From: Rhynchopus sp. YZ270_cl-10
Taxonomy: Eukaryota > Euglenozoa > Diplonemea > Diplonemida > Diplonemidae
Reading direction: 5' to 3'
DNA length: 64,000 nt
NCBI GenBank assembly: GCA_964035575.1
Contig: OZ037836.1
Location: 930,001 to 994,000, forward strand
Positions 51,084 to 60,228 of this stretch are shown in pieces. The position numbers and the translations under genes are program-made. The notes beneath the pieces are model-generated. The model was not told the origin of the DNA, did no database searches, and was given only the letters and a program-made list of their open reading frames with translations. How positions within the stretch are numbered: position 1 is the stretch's first letter; every line of letters starts with the position of its first letter.

Positions 51084-52353
51084 GGTTTTGTGTCTCTCTG
51101 TTTTGCTTCAGGTGTTTTCAATTGGGGGTAAGAGTACGCAAGAGACAACAAACAGTTAGGGAGAGGTCTTTTGCTAATAAAATGATCATCCAGATGTGGT
51201 GAAACGCCATAAACTCCACAACCCCTACAAAGATACTCCGCAAGCCATGCATAGTGGGGCAAGACAAAGCAACCAAAAGAGCAAGAGGACAACTTGCAAG
51301 TGTGCAGAAGAGTGTTTGGAAGCTAAGGGTACAAAGGCACTGCGTGAATTGCACCCACGTAGGGGCGAACAACCTTCGTGACCACACAAGACCCACAGTG
51401 AGAGGTCGTGAAACAAGTTACAAAGGGGAGAGAGGTCTTTTGTTTTGTTTTGTTTTATTTTGTTTTTTGAAAGCTTCGTTGTATTAGTGTGGACACCCGA
51501 GGAGTGTGCTCCACTGTGTTCTCCTTTTCAACGTGGCCACCATCGTTTTCGTTGGCTTCACATCAGTTTTGCATTTTCATGACTTTTCAGTTTCTCTATC
51601 TTCTCCGATATGACGCGCAAACACGCCGTTTTCAATTTGATTCGCAGACCGATACTGACTCACGAAGTTGCTGTGTCAAAAAACACCTTCCTACAAACAC
51701 CGGTGGGGTAAAAACTAAGGTGCATTTTGGGACTTCAAAATGCTAAGCAGGGTTTTTATCTCACCCATATTTTTACACCTGGACATGACAATTTTGGTGA
51801 CAACATGGGGACAGATAATCACGCACCCCACAAATCTCATTAGACGTTTGTTTATACAGCACAACAATTTCTGTTCCCGTCAGTGTCCCAACAGGAGGAA
51901 AAATAAATAACGGGAAGAGAACCAGTACGCACAGATCGCTGCTCTCTACGAAGATGCAGCGCATCCTCCTTTCCAATGTCTCACCTCGTTCCCCATACTT
52001 TCCACGTTGACCAAAAATATCATGACCAAGGGTAAAAACATAGGTGGTAAAAACTAAGGTGGATCCTGGGGTAACAACTACTTTGCCTGAAGTACAGAAA
52101 TGAGGTGAGTGCACAATAAAGGAGGAGGGTGGTAAATTTGTTTCAATAACTTTCAAATCAAAGAAGAAAAAGCTCAAGGACGTCAATAGATGCATTCAAA
52201 CGTTAGTGTTTTTGTTGCACAAATGTGAAACGAAAAGAGAAACAATCACAACGCACACACTCTGCTGATTCTAACAACGGGGGTAGAAAAATCGTGCATG
52301 GAAAACATGTGGGATGTCCTAAGATATGTCACAAGTGTCATGTCCCGGGTGCC
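51084..52353. other. Spacer between family-2 copies 3 and 4, with truncated 78-aa ORF
   Basis: The plus-strand 78-codon ORF starts at 51610 but is cut after about 26 codons (51685), where the sequence jumps to ACAAACACCGGTGGGGTAAA. A block with TTAGACGTTTGTTTATACAG is shared with 54130. The 3' flank of copy 4 has CTGAAGTACAGAAA at 52087-52100. Confidence 0.55.
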
Positions 52354-53211
52354 TCACATGCACACACATTTGCACTTGGTATCGTCCATGAGGCTACCGC
52401 CATGGTCATGCACATGTTCTGAAACAACACTGCTCGATCCGGTGACGTTGATGCTGCTTGTGGGTATGTTGCATCCATACAGGAAGCCTATCCCAATCTC
52501 CTCGGTATTCGTCAACCCAGATAAGTCAAGTGTTTTCAATGCGCTGCAGTAGAAGAGAAAGCAGTCTCCCAATTGCCTCACATTGTTCCACCCAGAAATA
52601 TCCAATGCGGTCAATGAGGTGCACTTGAAGAGAAAGTTGTTGTCAACCCGCGTCACATTGCTCCACCCAGACAAGTCAAGGCTTCGCAATGCGGTGCAGG
52701 AGGAGAGAAAGCAGGACTTAATGTGCGTCACATTGCTCCACCCAGATAAATCAGCTGTGTGCAGTGCGTTGCAGTGTTTGAGAAAGGAGCAACCTACTGC
52801 AGTCACACCTGGCACACCACTGAGATCAAGTTCTGAGAACGTGGCACCTTGCAAGAAGTAAGGGGGGATCTCAGTAACAACCTCTGCCTGCAGAAACAAA
52901 TGAACCAGCTTGGGATCTGCAAGACTTCTGAACCTCTCTGACGTCAGCCTTGTCTCACCCAAGTCACGAAGAGCTGCAATGGCGTCGTCCTTCTGCGACT
53001 TCGTCTTCGTCAGCACAACTGTGTCCCCAGCACTCAGCTGCGTAGTGTCGTCTCCTTCGGCCAGCAGCTTCCCTCCAAAGCTCATGTCAAAGCCGTCTTC
53101 GCGCAACTCTGCTGCAGTCGCCACCTTCCGCCGTATGTCCGCAGTTGTATCATCCACACCCACCTCGACTGTGTACTTCTCTCCGTCAAAGCTCTTCACA
53201 CATATTTCCAT
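52354..53211 (-). CDS. Ubiquitin-like/LRR protein, family 2 (copy 4, 285 aa)
   Basis: The shortest copy: ubiquitin-like domain and linker as in the others, but only five to six LRRs (LDLSGVPGVTAVGCSFLKHC to LDLSGLTNTEEIGIGFLYGC), then cap and KCKCVCM. It is exactly five 25-residue repeats shorter than copy 5. The cap lacks four residues (NIIY) present in copies 1-3, as in copy 5, so copies 4 and 5 form a subgroup. Frame and ends are intact. Confidence 0.87.
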   Translation of the reverse strand: MEICVKSFDGEKYTVEVGVDDTTADIRRKVATAAELREDGFDMSFGGKLLAEGDDTTQLSAGDTVVLTKTKSQKDDAIAALRDLGETRLTSERFRSLADPKLVHLFLQAEVVTEIPPYFLQGATFSELDLSGVPGVTAVGCSFLKHCNALHTADLSGWSNVTHIKSCFLSSCTALRSLDLSGWSNVTRVDNNFLFKCTSLTALDISGWNNVRQLGDCFLFYCSALKTLDLSGLTNTEEIGIGFLYGCNIPTSSINVTGSSSVVSEHVHDHGGSLMDDTKCKCVCM

Positions 53212-54307
53212 GGTTTTTTGTCTCTCTGTTTTGTGCAGGTGTTTTCAATTGGGGGTAAGAGTACGCAAGAGACAACAAACAGTTAGGGAGAGGTCTTTTG
53301 CTAATAAAATGATCATCCAGATGTGGTGAAACGCAATAAACTCCACAACCCCTACAAAGATACTCCGCAAGCCATGCATAGTGGGGCAAGACAAAGCAAC
53401 CAAAAGAGGAAGAGGACAACTTGCAAGTGTGCAGAAGAGTGTTTGGAAGCTAAGGGTACAAAGGCACTGCGTGAATTGCACCCACGTAGGGGCGAACAAC
53501 CTTCGTGACCACACAAGACCCACAGTGAGAGGTCTTGAAACAAGTTACAAAGGGGAGAGAGGTCTTTTGTTTTGTTTTGTTTTGTTTTTGAAAAGCTTCG
53601 TTGTATTAGTGTGGACACCCGAGGAGTGTGCTCCACTGTGTTCTCCTTTTCAACGTGGCCACCATCGTTTTCGTTGGCTTCACATCAGTTTTGCATTTTC
53701 ATGACTTTTCAGTTTCTCTATCTTCTGCGATATGACGCGCAAACACGCCGTTTTCAATTTGATTCGCAGACCGATACTGACTCACGAAGTAGCTGTGTCA
53801 AAAACACCTTCCTCTGCGAGGCGGGATACCACAGCGACAACGTCTATCACTCATGCGCCTGTGAGTCGCTCAATGGCGTCATGGCTTTTATCATGACCAC
53901 AGGGGTCCAACCCTGCACATTGCTCTCACAACACAAAATACAAATATGCACACAAATGAAGAGATGAAAGATACCTTACAATAAGACAACAAACACCGGT
54001 GGGGTAAAAACTAAGGTGCGTTTTGGGACTTCAAAATGCTAAGCAGGGTTTTTATCTCACCCATATTTTTACACCTGGGACATGAGAATTTTGGTGACAA
54101 CATGGGGACAGATAATCACGCATCCCACAAATCTCATTAGACGTTTGTTTATACAGCACAACAATTTCTGTTCCCGTCAGTGTCCCAACAGGAGGAAAAA
54201 TAAATAATGGGAAGAGAGCCAGCACGCACAGATCGCTGCTCTCTACGAAGATGCAGCGCATCCTCCTTTCCAATGTCTCACCTCATGTACCATACTTTCC
54301 ACGCTGA
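53212..54307. other. Spacer with a frameshifted copy of the 78-aa ORF
   Basis: The plus-strand ORF (about 53728-53967) has lost one A in an A run after its first 25 codons, which joins its second half to a different upstream frame (DSRSSCVKNTFLCEAGYH). Only three TTTTG units precede it. 53995-54307 is shared with 51690-52010. Confidence 0.6.
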
Positions 54308-54992
54308 TGGTGTGGCTGAAACCAGCAAATTTCACTGCTAAAGAACTGCTAACAAACTGCTAAATAATACCCTTTTTTTAGGGGTGGTGTATAAAAACAT
54401 TTTTTTACCTTGGTTTTTCCACTCCCCCTGTTGGCGCGCCTCCACTCTTGCATACCCATGTGTGACCCCACCGTTGAACGCAATCGACTCGCTGAGTCAA
54501 AAGAACGCACAGAACGGGGCTGGAAAAAATCACGAAAAACGCGTACCGTGCGCCTGCCGCGCCCACAAAGTGAGTTTCCCCCTGAGTATGCTGTGTATAC
54601 TGTGTATACTGTGTATACTGTGTATACTGTGTATACTGTGTATACTGTGTATACTGTGTATACTGTGTATACTGTGTATACTGTGTATACTGTGTATACT
54701 GTGTATACTGTGTATACTGTGTATACTGTGTATACTGTGTATACTGTGTTTTCTGCGGAAATTGACCAAAAACGAGAACTTGTCCATTTCGGCGAATTGA
54801 CCCCACCACTGGCCGGACGGATTCCGGAAATGCAAATGCCGGCGTTAAAAAGCTCACCAACGAAAAAAAAATTTTTTTTTCCAACACCCGTGGGGAAAAA
54901 ATTTTTTATACACCACCCCCCCAAAAATGCATGCTAACAAAGTGCTAACAAACTGCTAAATAATACCCTTTTTTTTGGGTTCAGCCACACCA
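54308..54992. mobile_element. 685-bp TIR element of unassigned superfamily
   Basis: Ends TGGTGTGGCTGAA(A)CC and its complement, with GCTGA on both sides (54303-54307 and 54993-54997). The sister sequence at 52005-52020 reads CCACGTTGACCAAAAA with no insert. The interior has a long direct repeat (GCTAACAAACTGCTAAATAA at both ends), an inner inverted GGTGGTGTATAAAA pair, a 9-bp minisatellite and one dispersed CGGATTCCGGAAATGCAAAT core. No coding region. A 5-bp duplication does not decide the superfamily. Confidence 0.75.
54589..54748. repeat. (TGTGTATAC)n minisatellite, about 18 copies
   Basis: Perfect 9-bp array inside the 685-bp element. Since nine is a multiple of three, long frames cross it on both strands (VYTVYT, YTQYTQ), but these are not genes. 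Confidence 0.97.
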
Positions 54993-55268
54993 GCTGACCA
55001 AAAATATCATGACCAAGGGTAAAAACATAGGTGGTAAAAACTAAGGTGGATCTTGGGGTAACAACTACTTTGCCTGAAGTACAGAAATAAGGTGAGTGCA
55101 CAATAAAGGAGGAGGGTGGTAAATTTGTTTCAATAACTTTCAAATCAAAGAAGAGAAAGCTCAAGGACGTCAATAGATGCATTCAAACGTTAGTGTTTTT
55201 GTTGCACAAATGTGAAACGAAAAGAGAACAATCACAACGCACACACTCTGTTGATTCTAACAACGGGG
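54993..55268. other. 3' flank of family-2 copy 5 (left portion)
   Basis: Shared cassette flank with CTGAAGTACAGAAA (55074-55087) and AATAAAGGAGG, interrupted at 55268 by the next transposon and continuing at 56058. Confidence 0.6.
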
Positions 55269-55405
55269 CAGTGTTTTTTCTGAGGGGGTTGGAGGGGGGC
55301 ACTTTACACCCCTGGGATTTTTTTGGGGAAATACCGCCCCCCTCGAGGGGGGCGGTATTTTGGATTTTATTTTTTGGATTACTGTGGGTTTAAAGATCAC
55401 CACAG

Positions 55406-55669
55406 GTGGTCTTTAACAACATTTTCAAACACCATGTCGCTCACTCCGACCACTGCGCCGTCCGTCTACGCCCAGGACAGGCGTTTTTGGTAGCAGTCAG
55501 CAAGTACTGCTGGCTAGAAGCCAACGCAGACGGGTACTATTGTACCCTCTGCCGCCGACACTACAACACTGGAGAGTGGGTATCAAGCCCAATGGACAAC
55601 GTGCAGTGGCTGGACGAGAAAGCAGAGCGACACCACGTCAGCGTCGCCCACAGGAGAGCAACGATCTGA
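55406..55669 (+). CDS. BED/TTF-type zinc-finger fragment (87 aa)
   Basis: The segment KYCWLEANADGYYCTLCRRH and the later ERHHVSVAHRRA have the layout of TTF/BED-like fingers (W then CxxC then HxxSxxH) that start many hAT transposases. No catalytic region follows, since the frame ends at the palindrome. Probably a leftover 5' end of a transposase in a non-autonomous copy. Confidence 0.55.
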   Translation: MVFNNIFKHHVAHSDHCAVRLRPGQAFLVAVSKYCWLEANADGYYCTLCRRHYNTGEWVSSPMDNVQWLDEKAERHHVSVAHRRATI

Positions 55670-55769
55670 GCACGTTGCTCTCCTGTGGGCGATGCTGACG
55701 TGGTGTCGCTCTGCTTTCTCGTCCAGCCTCTGCACGTGGTCCATTGGGCTTGATACCCACTCTCCAGTT
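55569..55769. repeat. Near-perfect palindrome, arms about 95 bp
   Basis: CTGGAGAGTGGGTATCAAGC at 55569 is mirrored by GCTTGATACCCACTCTCCAG ending at 55769, with only a few mismatches and a loop of about eight bases around 55668. The arm is the second half of the zinc-finger fragment, so coding sequence has been copied in inverted order. Confidence 0.92.
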
Positions 55770-56133
55770 TGCGGGTTTGCAATGCATGGGGCTGATGTCC
55801 CCCACCCCACTTCATCAAATCAAAAGCGCTGCCTCTACCCCCATTTTTGCTAAACGCCTGTCTTTCTTCCCTAAACAACCTTCACATACCCTCACAGAGG
55901 CTACACACACACCATGATATTCTGATGAGACCGAGTCCTCGTCGAGAAAGCTCGGAATACACCCAAAAATCCCTGAAAACCCACTTTTCTGGGGAGAAAT
56001 CTTTTTTTTTTACCGCCCCCCTCGAAATGAAAAACCCAAATCCTAGAAAAAACACTGCGGGGGTAGAAAAATCGTGCATGGAAAACATGTGGGATGTCCT
56101 AAGATATGTCACAAATGTCCTGTCCCGGGTGCC

Positions 56134-57366
56134 TCACATGCACACACATTTGCACTTGGTATCGTCCACGAGGCTACCGCCATGGTCATGCACATGTTCT
56201 GACACAACACTGCTCGATCCGGTGACGTTGATGCTGCTTGTGGGTATGTTGCATCCTTCCAGGAAGCCTGTACCAATCTCCTCGGTATTCGTCAACCCAG
56301 ATAAGTCAAGTATTTTCAATGCGCTGCAGTAGAAGAGAAAGCAGTCTCCCAGTTGCATCACATTGTTCCACGTAGAAATATCCAGTGTGGTCAATGAGGT
56401 GCAGTAGGAGAGAAAGCAGCGCCCTATTTGCGTCACATTGTTCCACCCAGATAAGTCAAGGCTTTGCAATGCGGTGCAGGAGGAGAGAAAGTACTCATCA
56501 ACCCGTGCCACATTGCTCCACCCAGACAAGTCGAGAGTTTGTAATTCACTGCACTTAGAAAGAAACGTGCGCTCAATGTGCGCCACATTGCTCCACCCAG
56601 ACAAGTCAAGCGTTCGCAGGGCGGTGCAGGAGGAGAGGAAGAAGGCCTCAATATGCGTCACATTGCTCCACCCAGATAAGTCAAGGCTTCGCAATGCGGT
56701 GCAGGAGGAGAGAAACGAGTACTTAATGTGCGTCACATTGTTCCACCCAGAAATATCCAGTGTGGTTAATGAGGTGCAGTTGGAGAGAAAGCTGTTCTCT
56801 ATGTGCGTCACATTGCTCCACCCAGACAAGTCAAGTGTTCGCAAGGCGCTCACCTCGGCGAGGAAGACGGCCTCTATATGCATGACATTGCTCCACCCAG
56901 ACAAATCAGCAGTGTGCAATGCGTTGCAGTGTTTGAGAAAGGAGTAACCTACTGCAGTCACACCTGGCACACCACTGAGATCAAGTTCTGAGAACGTGGC
57001 ACCTTGTAAGAAGTAAGGGGGGATCTCAGTAACAACCTCTGCCTGCAGAAACAAATGAACCAGCTTGGGATCTGCAAGACTTCTTAACCTCTCTGACGTC
57101 AGCCTTGTCTCACCCAAGTCACGAAGAGCTGCAATGGCGTCGTCCTTCTGCGACTTCGTCTTCGTCAGCACAACTGTGTCCCCAGCACTCAGCTGCGTCG
57201 TGTCGTCTCCTTCGACCAGCACCTTCCCTCCGAAGCTCATGTCAAAGCCGTCTTCGCGCAACTCTGCTGCAGACGCCACCTTCCGCCGTATGTCCGCAGT
57301 TGTATCATCCACACCCACCTCGACTGTGTACTTCTCTCCGTCAAAGCTCTTCACACATATTTCCAT
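56134..57366 (-). CDS. Ubiquitin-like/LRR protein, family 2 (copy 5, 410 aa)
   Basis: Ubiquitin-like domain (FGGKVLVEGDD variant), linker with TSERLRSLADPKLVHLFLQA, ten to eleven LRRs, cap NVTGSSSVVSEHV and tail CKCVCM. It is the first gene of the array in reading direction. Its upstream region departs from the other cassettes directly before the conserved CTGAAGC leader, and no 78-aa ORF or TTTTG array is present, so this copy marks the edge of the tandem array. Confidence 0.87.
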   Translation of the reverse strand: MEICVKSFDGEKYTVEVGVDDTTADIRRKVASAAELREDGFDMSFGGKVLVEGDDTTQLSAGDTVVLTKTKSQKDDAIAALRDLGETRLTSERLRSLADPKLVHLFLQAEVVTEIPPYFLQGATFSELDLSGVPGVTAVGYSFLKHCNALHTADLSGWSNVMHIEAVFLAEVSALRTLDLSGWSNVTHIENSFLSNCTSLTTLDISGWNNVTHIKYSFLSSCTALRSLDLSGWSNVTHIEAFFLSSCTALRTLDLSGWSNVAHIERTFLSKCSELQTLDLSGWSNVARVDEYFLSSCTALQSLDLSGWNNVTQIGRCFLSYCTSLTTLDISTWNNVMQLGDCFLFYCSALKILDLSGLTNTEEIGTGFLEGCNIPTSSINVTGSSSVVSEHVHDHGGSLVDDTKCKCVCM

Positions 57367-58950
57367 GGTTTTGTGTCTCTCTGTTTTGCTTCAGATATAG
57401 GTTGCTTGGGTGGGGCCGGAGTCCTTCAACTTCCTGAAGAAGAGTAGAAGCCCCCACCCTTTGGACCACGTACTCTGCCCTCAACCACAACTGAAGCGCG
57501 ACGCCGTTGTGCAGGTTGTCTTCCTATGGCAATTGAGGAAACGAAAGGGAACAAAACAAAACCTCGGTCAGATCAGAGGGAAAATGGAGGGGGGGAGTGT
57601 TCGCTTTTTTTTATCTCACCTAACGGTAAGGAATAGACTCTAGAGAAGTGCTCAAATGTCAGGCAGAAGTGTCCTACTGTATGCATATGTGTGGCAGAGA
57701 CACAGGTAGCCTCTGAGGAGATACTTTGACATTTCACAGATTTAACACATTTTCTTTTTTTCACTGTACGCCCCTCCGCTTTTCAGATTTTTTTTTTTTT
57801 TTTTTTGAGTTCGTGTCCCAAGGTGTGGCAGAGCCCCTAGACTCTGGGCTGACAAAAGGGGGCGAACGCTCGCATTAAAAGCTAAAAAATCTTTTTGTTG
57901 TTGTTCCCTCGCCTCTCGTGCTTTGTCACCTAGAAAAAAAAAGGGGGGGGGGGGAGATGAAAGTGTCACATGTCGTTCCCTCACCTTTTCTTTGTTGTTT
58001 TGATGCGTTGACGCTTCCACACACACTATCTCTCACCTGATAGGTGGTGTTGCGGTGCACGGTTAGGTGAACGACGTTGACACTTTCCGCTCACAAAAGT
58101 AGTGTGCGTAATATACAAATGCACAAATAAGGACAAGTGTGTTGACGATGCGATGCCTTGTTAATAGCATCTGCAAATCGCAAACGGTGGGTAGGACTGT
58201 GAGCATGTGAGCAAGGTGAAGTTGACAGTGCCAATAGTTTTATGTGTGTTTTTTTTTTTTTTTTTTTTTCTTTTTCTTTTTTGATCAATTGTTGGAGTAG
58301 TGCAGTTGCCTCGATTACGGTTGTGCAATCTCTACTTTCCTTTTTTTCTTTCTTGAAAACTTTTTTTATCGTTCCTTTTTAAGGAACGGAGTATATACGG
58401 TCCAGGAAGCTCCAAGAACAATGAAGTCAGGACCAAAGAGGGAAGTGGTCTTCCCAAAAGTGCACACACACACACACAACTGGCAATAAGGGGATGCCGT
58501 CACTCACCTACATCATCATTTGAAATCACATTGCTTACCAATGGTACACTCCATGTGTACTTGAGAAAAAGTAGTATAGGGGTAGGGAGTATAGGACAAA
58601 AAAGTAAAATATATAGGTTTTATGGTCACTTCGTTCGTTTTTTTTGTATTTTTTTTTTTTTTTTTGGGGGGGGGGGGGGGGGGCAGGGTTTTATCTTGAA
58701 AAAGCATTTTAAAATTCTACCCGGTCTACCCGGTCTGGCAAAAAAGTGGTCAAAAAAATTTTTTCGCCTCCGGCGAAAATGTCCCGGTAAACCGTTAAAA
58801 CTGCTGCATTCACTCGTATATTGCATATCATCTCACGTTCCCCACCTTTGTGAGTTGGAATAAGCAAAAAAATCATGCCAGGTCGGTAGCGTGCGGACGT
58901 TTCCTCGTATAGACATCTACAAAAAGAAACGGCAGTCATGGCACCCAAAG
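57367..58950. other. Non-coding region with homopolymer runs
   Basis: Poly-T, poly-G (58666-58682) and A/T runs. A CTCTCGTGCTTTGTCACCTAG sequence at 57913 is a weak relative of the stem-loop at 1094. Short frames are shadows of low-complexity sequence. No gene or RNA gene is recognised. Confidence 0.45.
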
Positions 58951-58956
58951 GTTCCT

Positions 58957-59090
58957 GGCGAAGCCACGGTACGCAACATTTCTAAAATTTGCGCATAAAA
59001 TTGCATATTTTTACAGCCAAACTATGTCATGGGTAGGGTGGCTTGCAATCTTGCGCCGCAGGCGCACGGTACGCTACTTTTATTATTTTG
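58957..59090. repeat. Paired-hairpin dispersed repeat
   Basis: GGCGAAGCC + ACGGTACGC (58957-58974) and, about 80 bases later, GCGCCGCAGGCGC + ACGGTACGC (59053-59074), followed by TACTTTT. The same pair occurs at 28602-28727, 36439-36542 and 37798-37923. The right half alone occurs at 61684 and, inverted, at 31650 and (variant) 54550. Confidence 0.85.
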
Positions 59091-59454
59091 CCATGCTGCA
59101 TGCTTCCTTTTCCTTCGGCGTTTGACCAATTGAGTCGCGTTCTGGCTGTGACGGGGTCACTTTGTTCATGAGGCCAGTTCTGGTCACTCTTAGAGGTTTG
59201 TGTGAGGTACCCCCAAGATTTATCATTTTGATTTTTTTTTTTTTGGCCTGACCGGGTGGATTTTTTTTTTTTTTCCCAGACCGGGTAAATATTTTTTTTT
59301 TTATTTTACCCGGTCTAGGGACCACTAACATATAAGGAGATAAAACCCTGGGGGGGGGGGGGGGGGGGGGGGTAAATTGCGATAACACGCACCAGGTACC
59401 CAGGTACCCAGGTACAAATCAAAAAAAGGCTAGCAGGACTCCTGCTTTGCAGGT
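59091..59454. other. Spacer with G-run and 8-bp repeat trace
   Basis: Poly-G (59350-59372) and CCAGGTACCCAGGTACCCAG (59393 on), a trace of the 8-bp array of the large transposon. GACCGGGT and its complement repeat in both orientations at 59248-59320. Confidence 0.5.
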
Positions 59455-60228
59455 TTACTCTTCCATTTCCTGCTCCCAAGCCCACTCAAGATACGCCTCA
59501 ATGTCGGGATAAGGAGCCGCTGCATCAGTGCACGAGTGGCCCTCGTTATTTGTAAGAAGCCAGAATACTTTCTTGGTTTGGACCAACATCTGCACCATGC
59601 TGAGGTCACCTTTCTCACAAGCAATCATAAGAGGCGAGCAGCCCAAACCGTCCTGTACGTTCACGTCTGCCCCTTCAGCCAGACGCTTCCGCACTACATC
59701 TGCACGTCCTCCTTTTACTGCCTGGGGCAACGACATGTTGGACGCATCACCTCCACCTCCACCTCCACCTCCACCTCCACCTCCACCTCCACCTCCACCT
59801 CCACCTCCACCTCCACCTCCACCTCCACCTCCACCTCCACCTCCACCTCCACCTCCACCTCCACCTCCACCTCCACCTCCACCTCCACCTCCACCTCCAC
59901 CTCCACCTCCACCTCCACCTCCACCTCCACCTCCACCTCCACCTCCACCACCATTACCGTCATCATCAGTCAGACCCGCTGTCTTGATGTGTGCGTGTCC
60001 TGAGCTGGCCACTCCCGTCTCCATACGGCGTGCAGGGGTCACACCTGACGCAGTCTTCTTGTCCTTCGGAGCCTCGTACTCAGGGTTCTTCCGCCTCGGG
60101 AAGTTGTCGATGGTGTTGTGGTTCGTATGCTGTCCACCCCTCTCCCTCTGCCTCTCACGAACGCAAGGATTCTGGACATCAACGTCTGCAGGTGCCAGCG
60201 GGGTAATATGTGCGTCCCAGTTACGCAT
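59455..60228 (-). CDS. Ankyrin-repeat protein with long poly-glycine tract (257 aa)
   Basis: Starts MRNWDAHITPLAPADVDVQN. A polar N-terminal region (residues 1-90) is followed by about 73 glycines, broken by no other residue, coded by alternating GGT/GGA, and then two to three ankyrin repeats (MSLPQAVKGGRADVVRKRLA, GCSPLMIACEKGDLSMVQML, then a degenerate unit ending WEQEMEE). No ubiquitin-like domain, unlike the ankyrin gene at 7183. The glycine tract looks like a flexible linker created by repeat growth. The frame is intact on both sides of a tract that would tolerate only whole-codon changes, which supports selection. Function unknown. Confidence 0.65.
   Translation of the reverse strand: MRNWDAHITPLAPADVDVQNPCVRERQRERGGQHTNHNTIDNFPRRKNPEYEAPKDKKTASGVTPARRMETGVASSGHAHIKTAGLTDDDGNGGGGGGGGGGGGGGGGGGGGGGGGGGGGGGGGGGGGGGGGGGGGGGGGGGGGGGGGGGGGGGGGGGGGDASNMSLPQAVKGGRADVVRKRLAEGADVNVQDGLGCSPLMIACEKGDLSMVQMLVQTKKVFWLLTNNEGHSCTDAAAPYPDIEAYLEWAWEQEMEE
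59746..59955. repeat. (CCACCT)n hexanucleotide array, about 34 copies
   Basis: Pure array coding for the glycine tract on the minus strand. The other frames read poly-Pro, Ser-Thr or Glu-Val and are artefacts. Confidence 0.97.

Larger units (their letters stand above)
55269..56057. mobile_element. 789-bp hAT-like element
   Basis: Ends CAGTGTTTTTTCT and AGAAAAAACACTG form a 13-bp inverted repeat. CGGGG is duplicated on both sides (55264-55268 and 56058-56062), and four sister cassettes have the uninterrupted AACAACGGGGGTAGAAAAA. It carries the fragment of a zinc-finger protein of the type found at the N-terminus of hAT transposases, which supports hAT, although a 5-bp duplication is short for that group. 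Confidence 0.75.

Noticed and set aside
54384-54937. Tyr-Thr-Val and His-Ser-Ile repeat proteins
   Set aside because: Produced by the 9-bp minisatellite on both strands.
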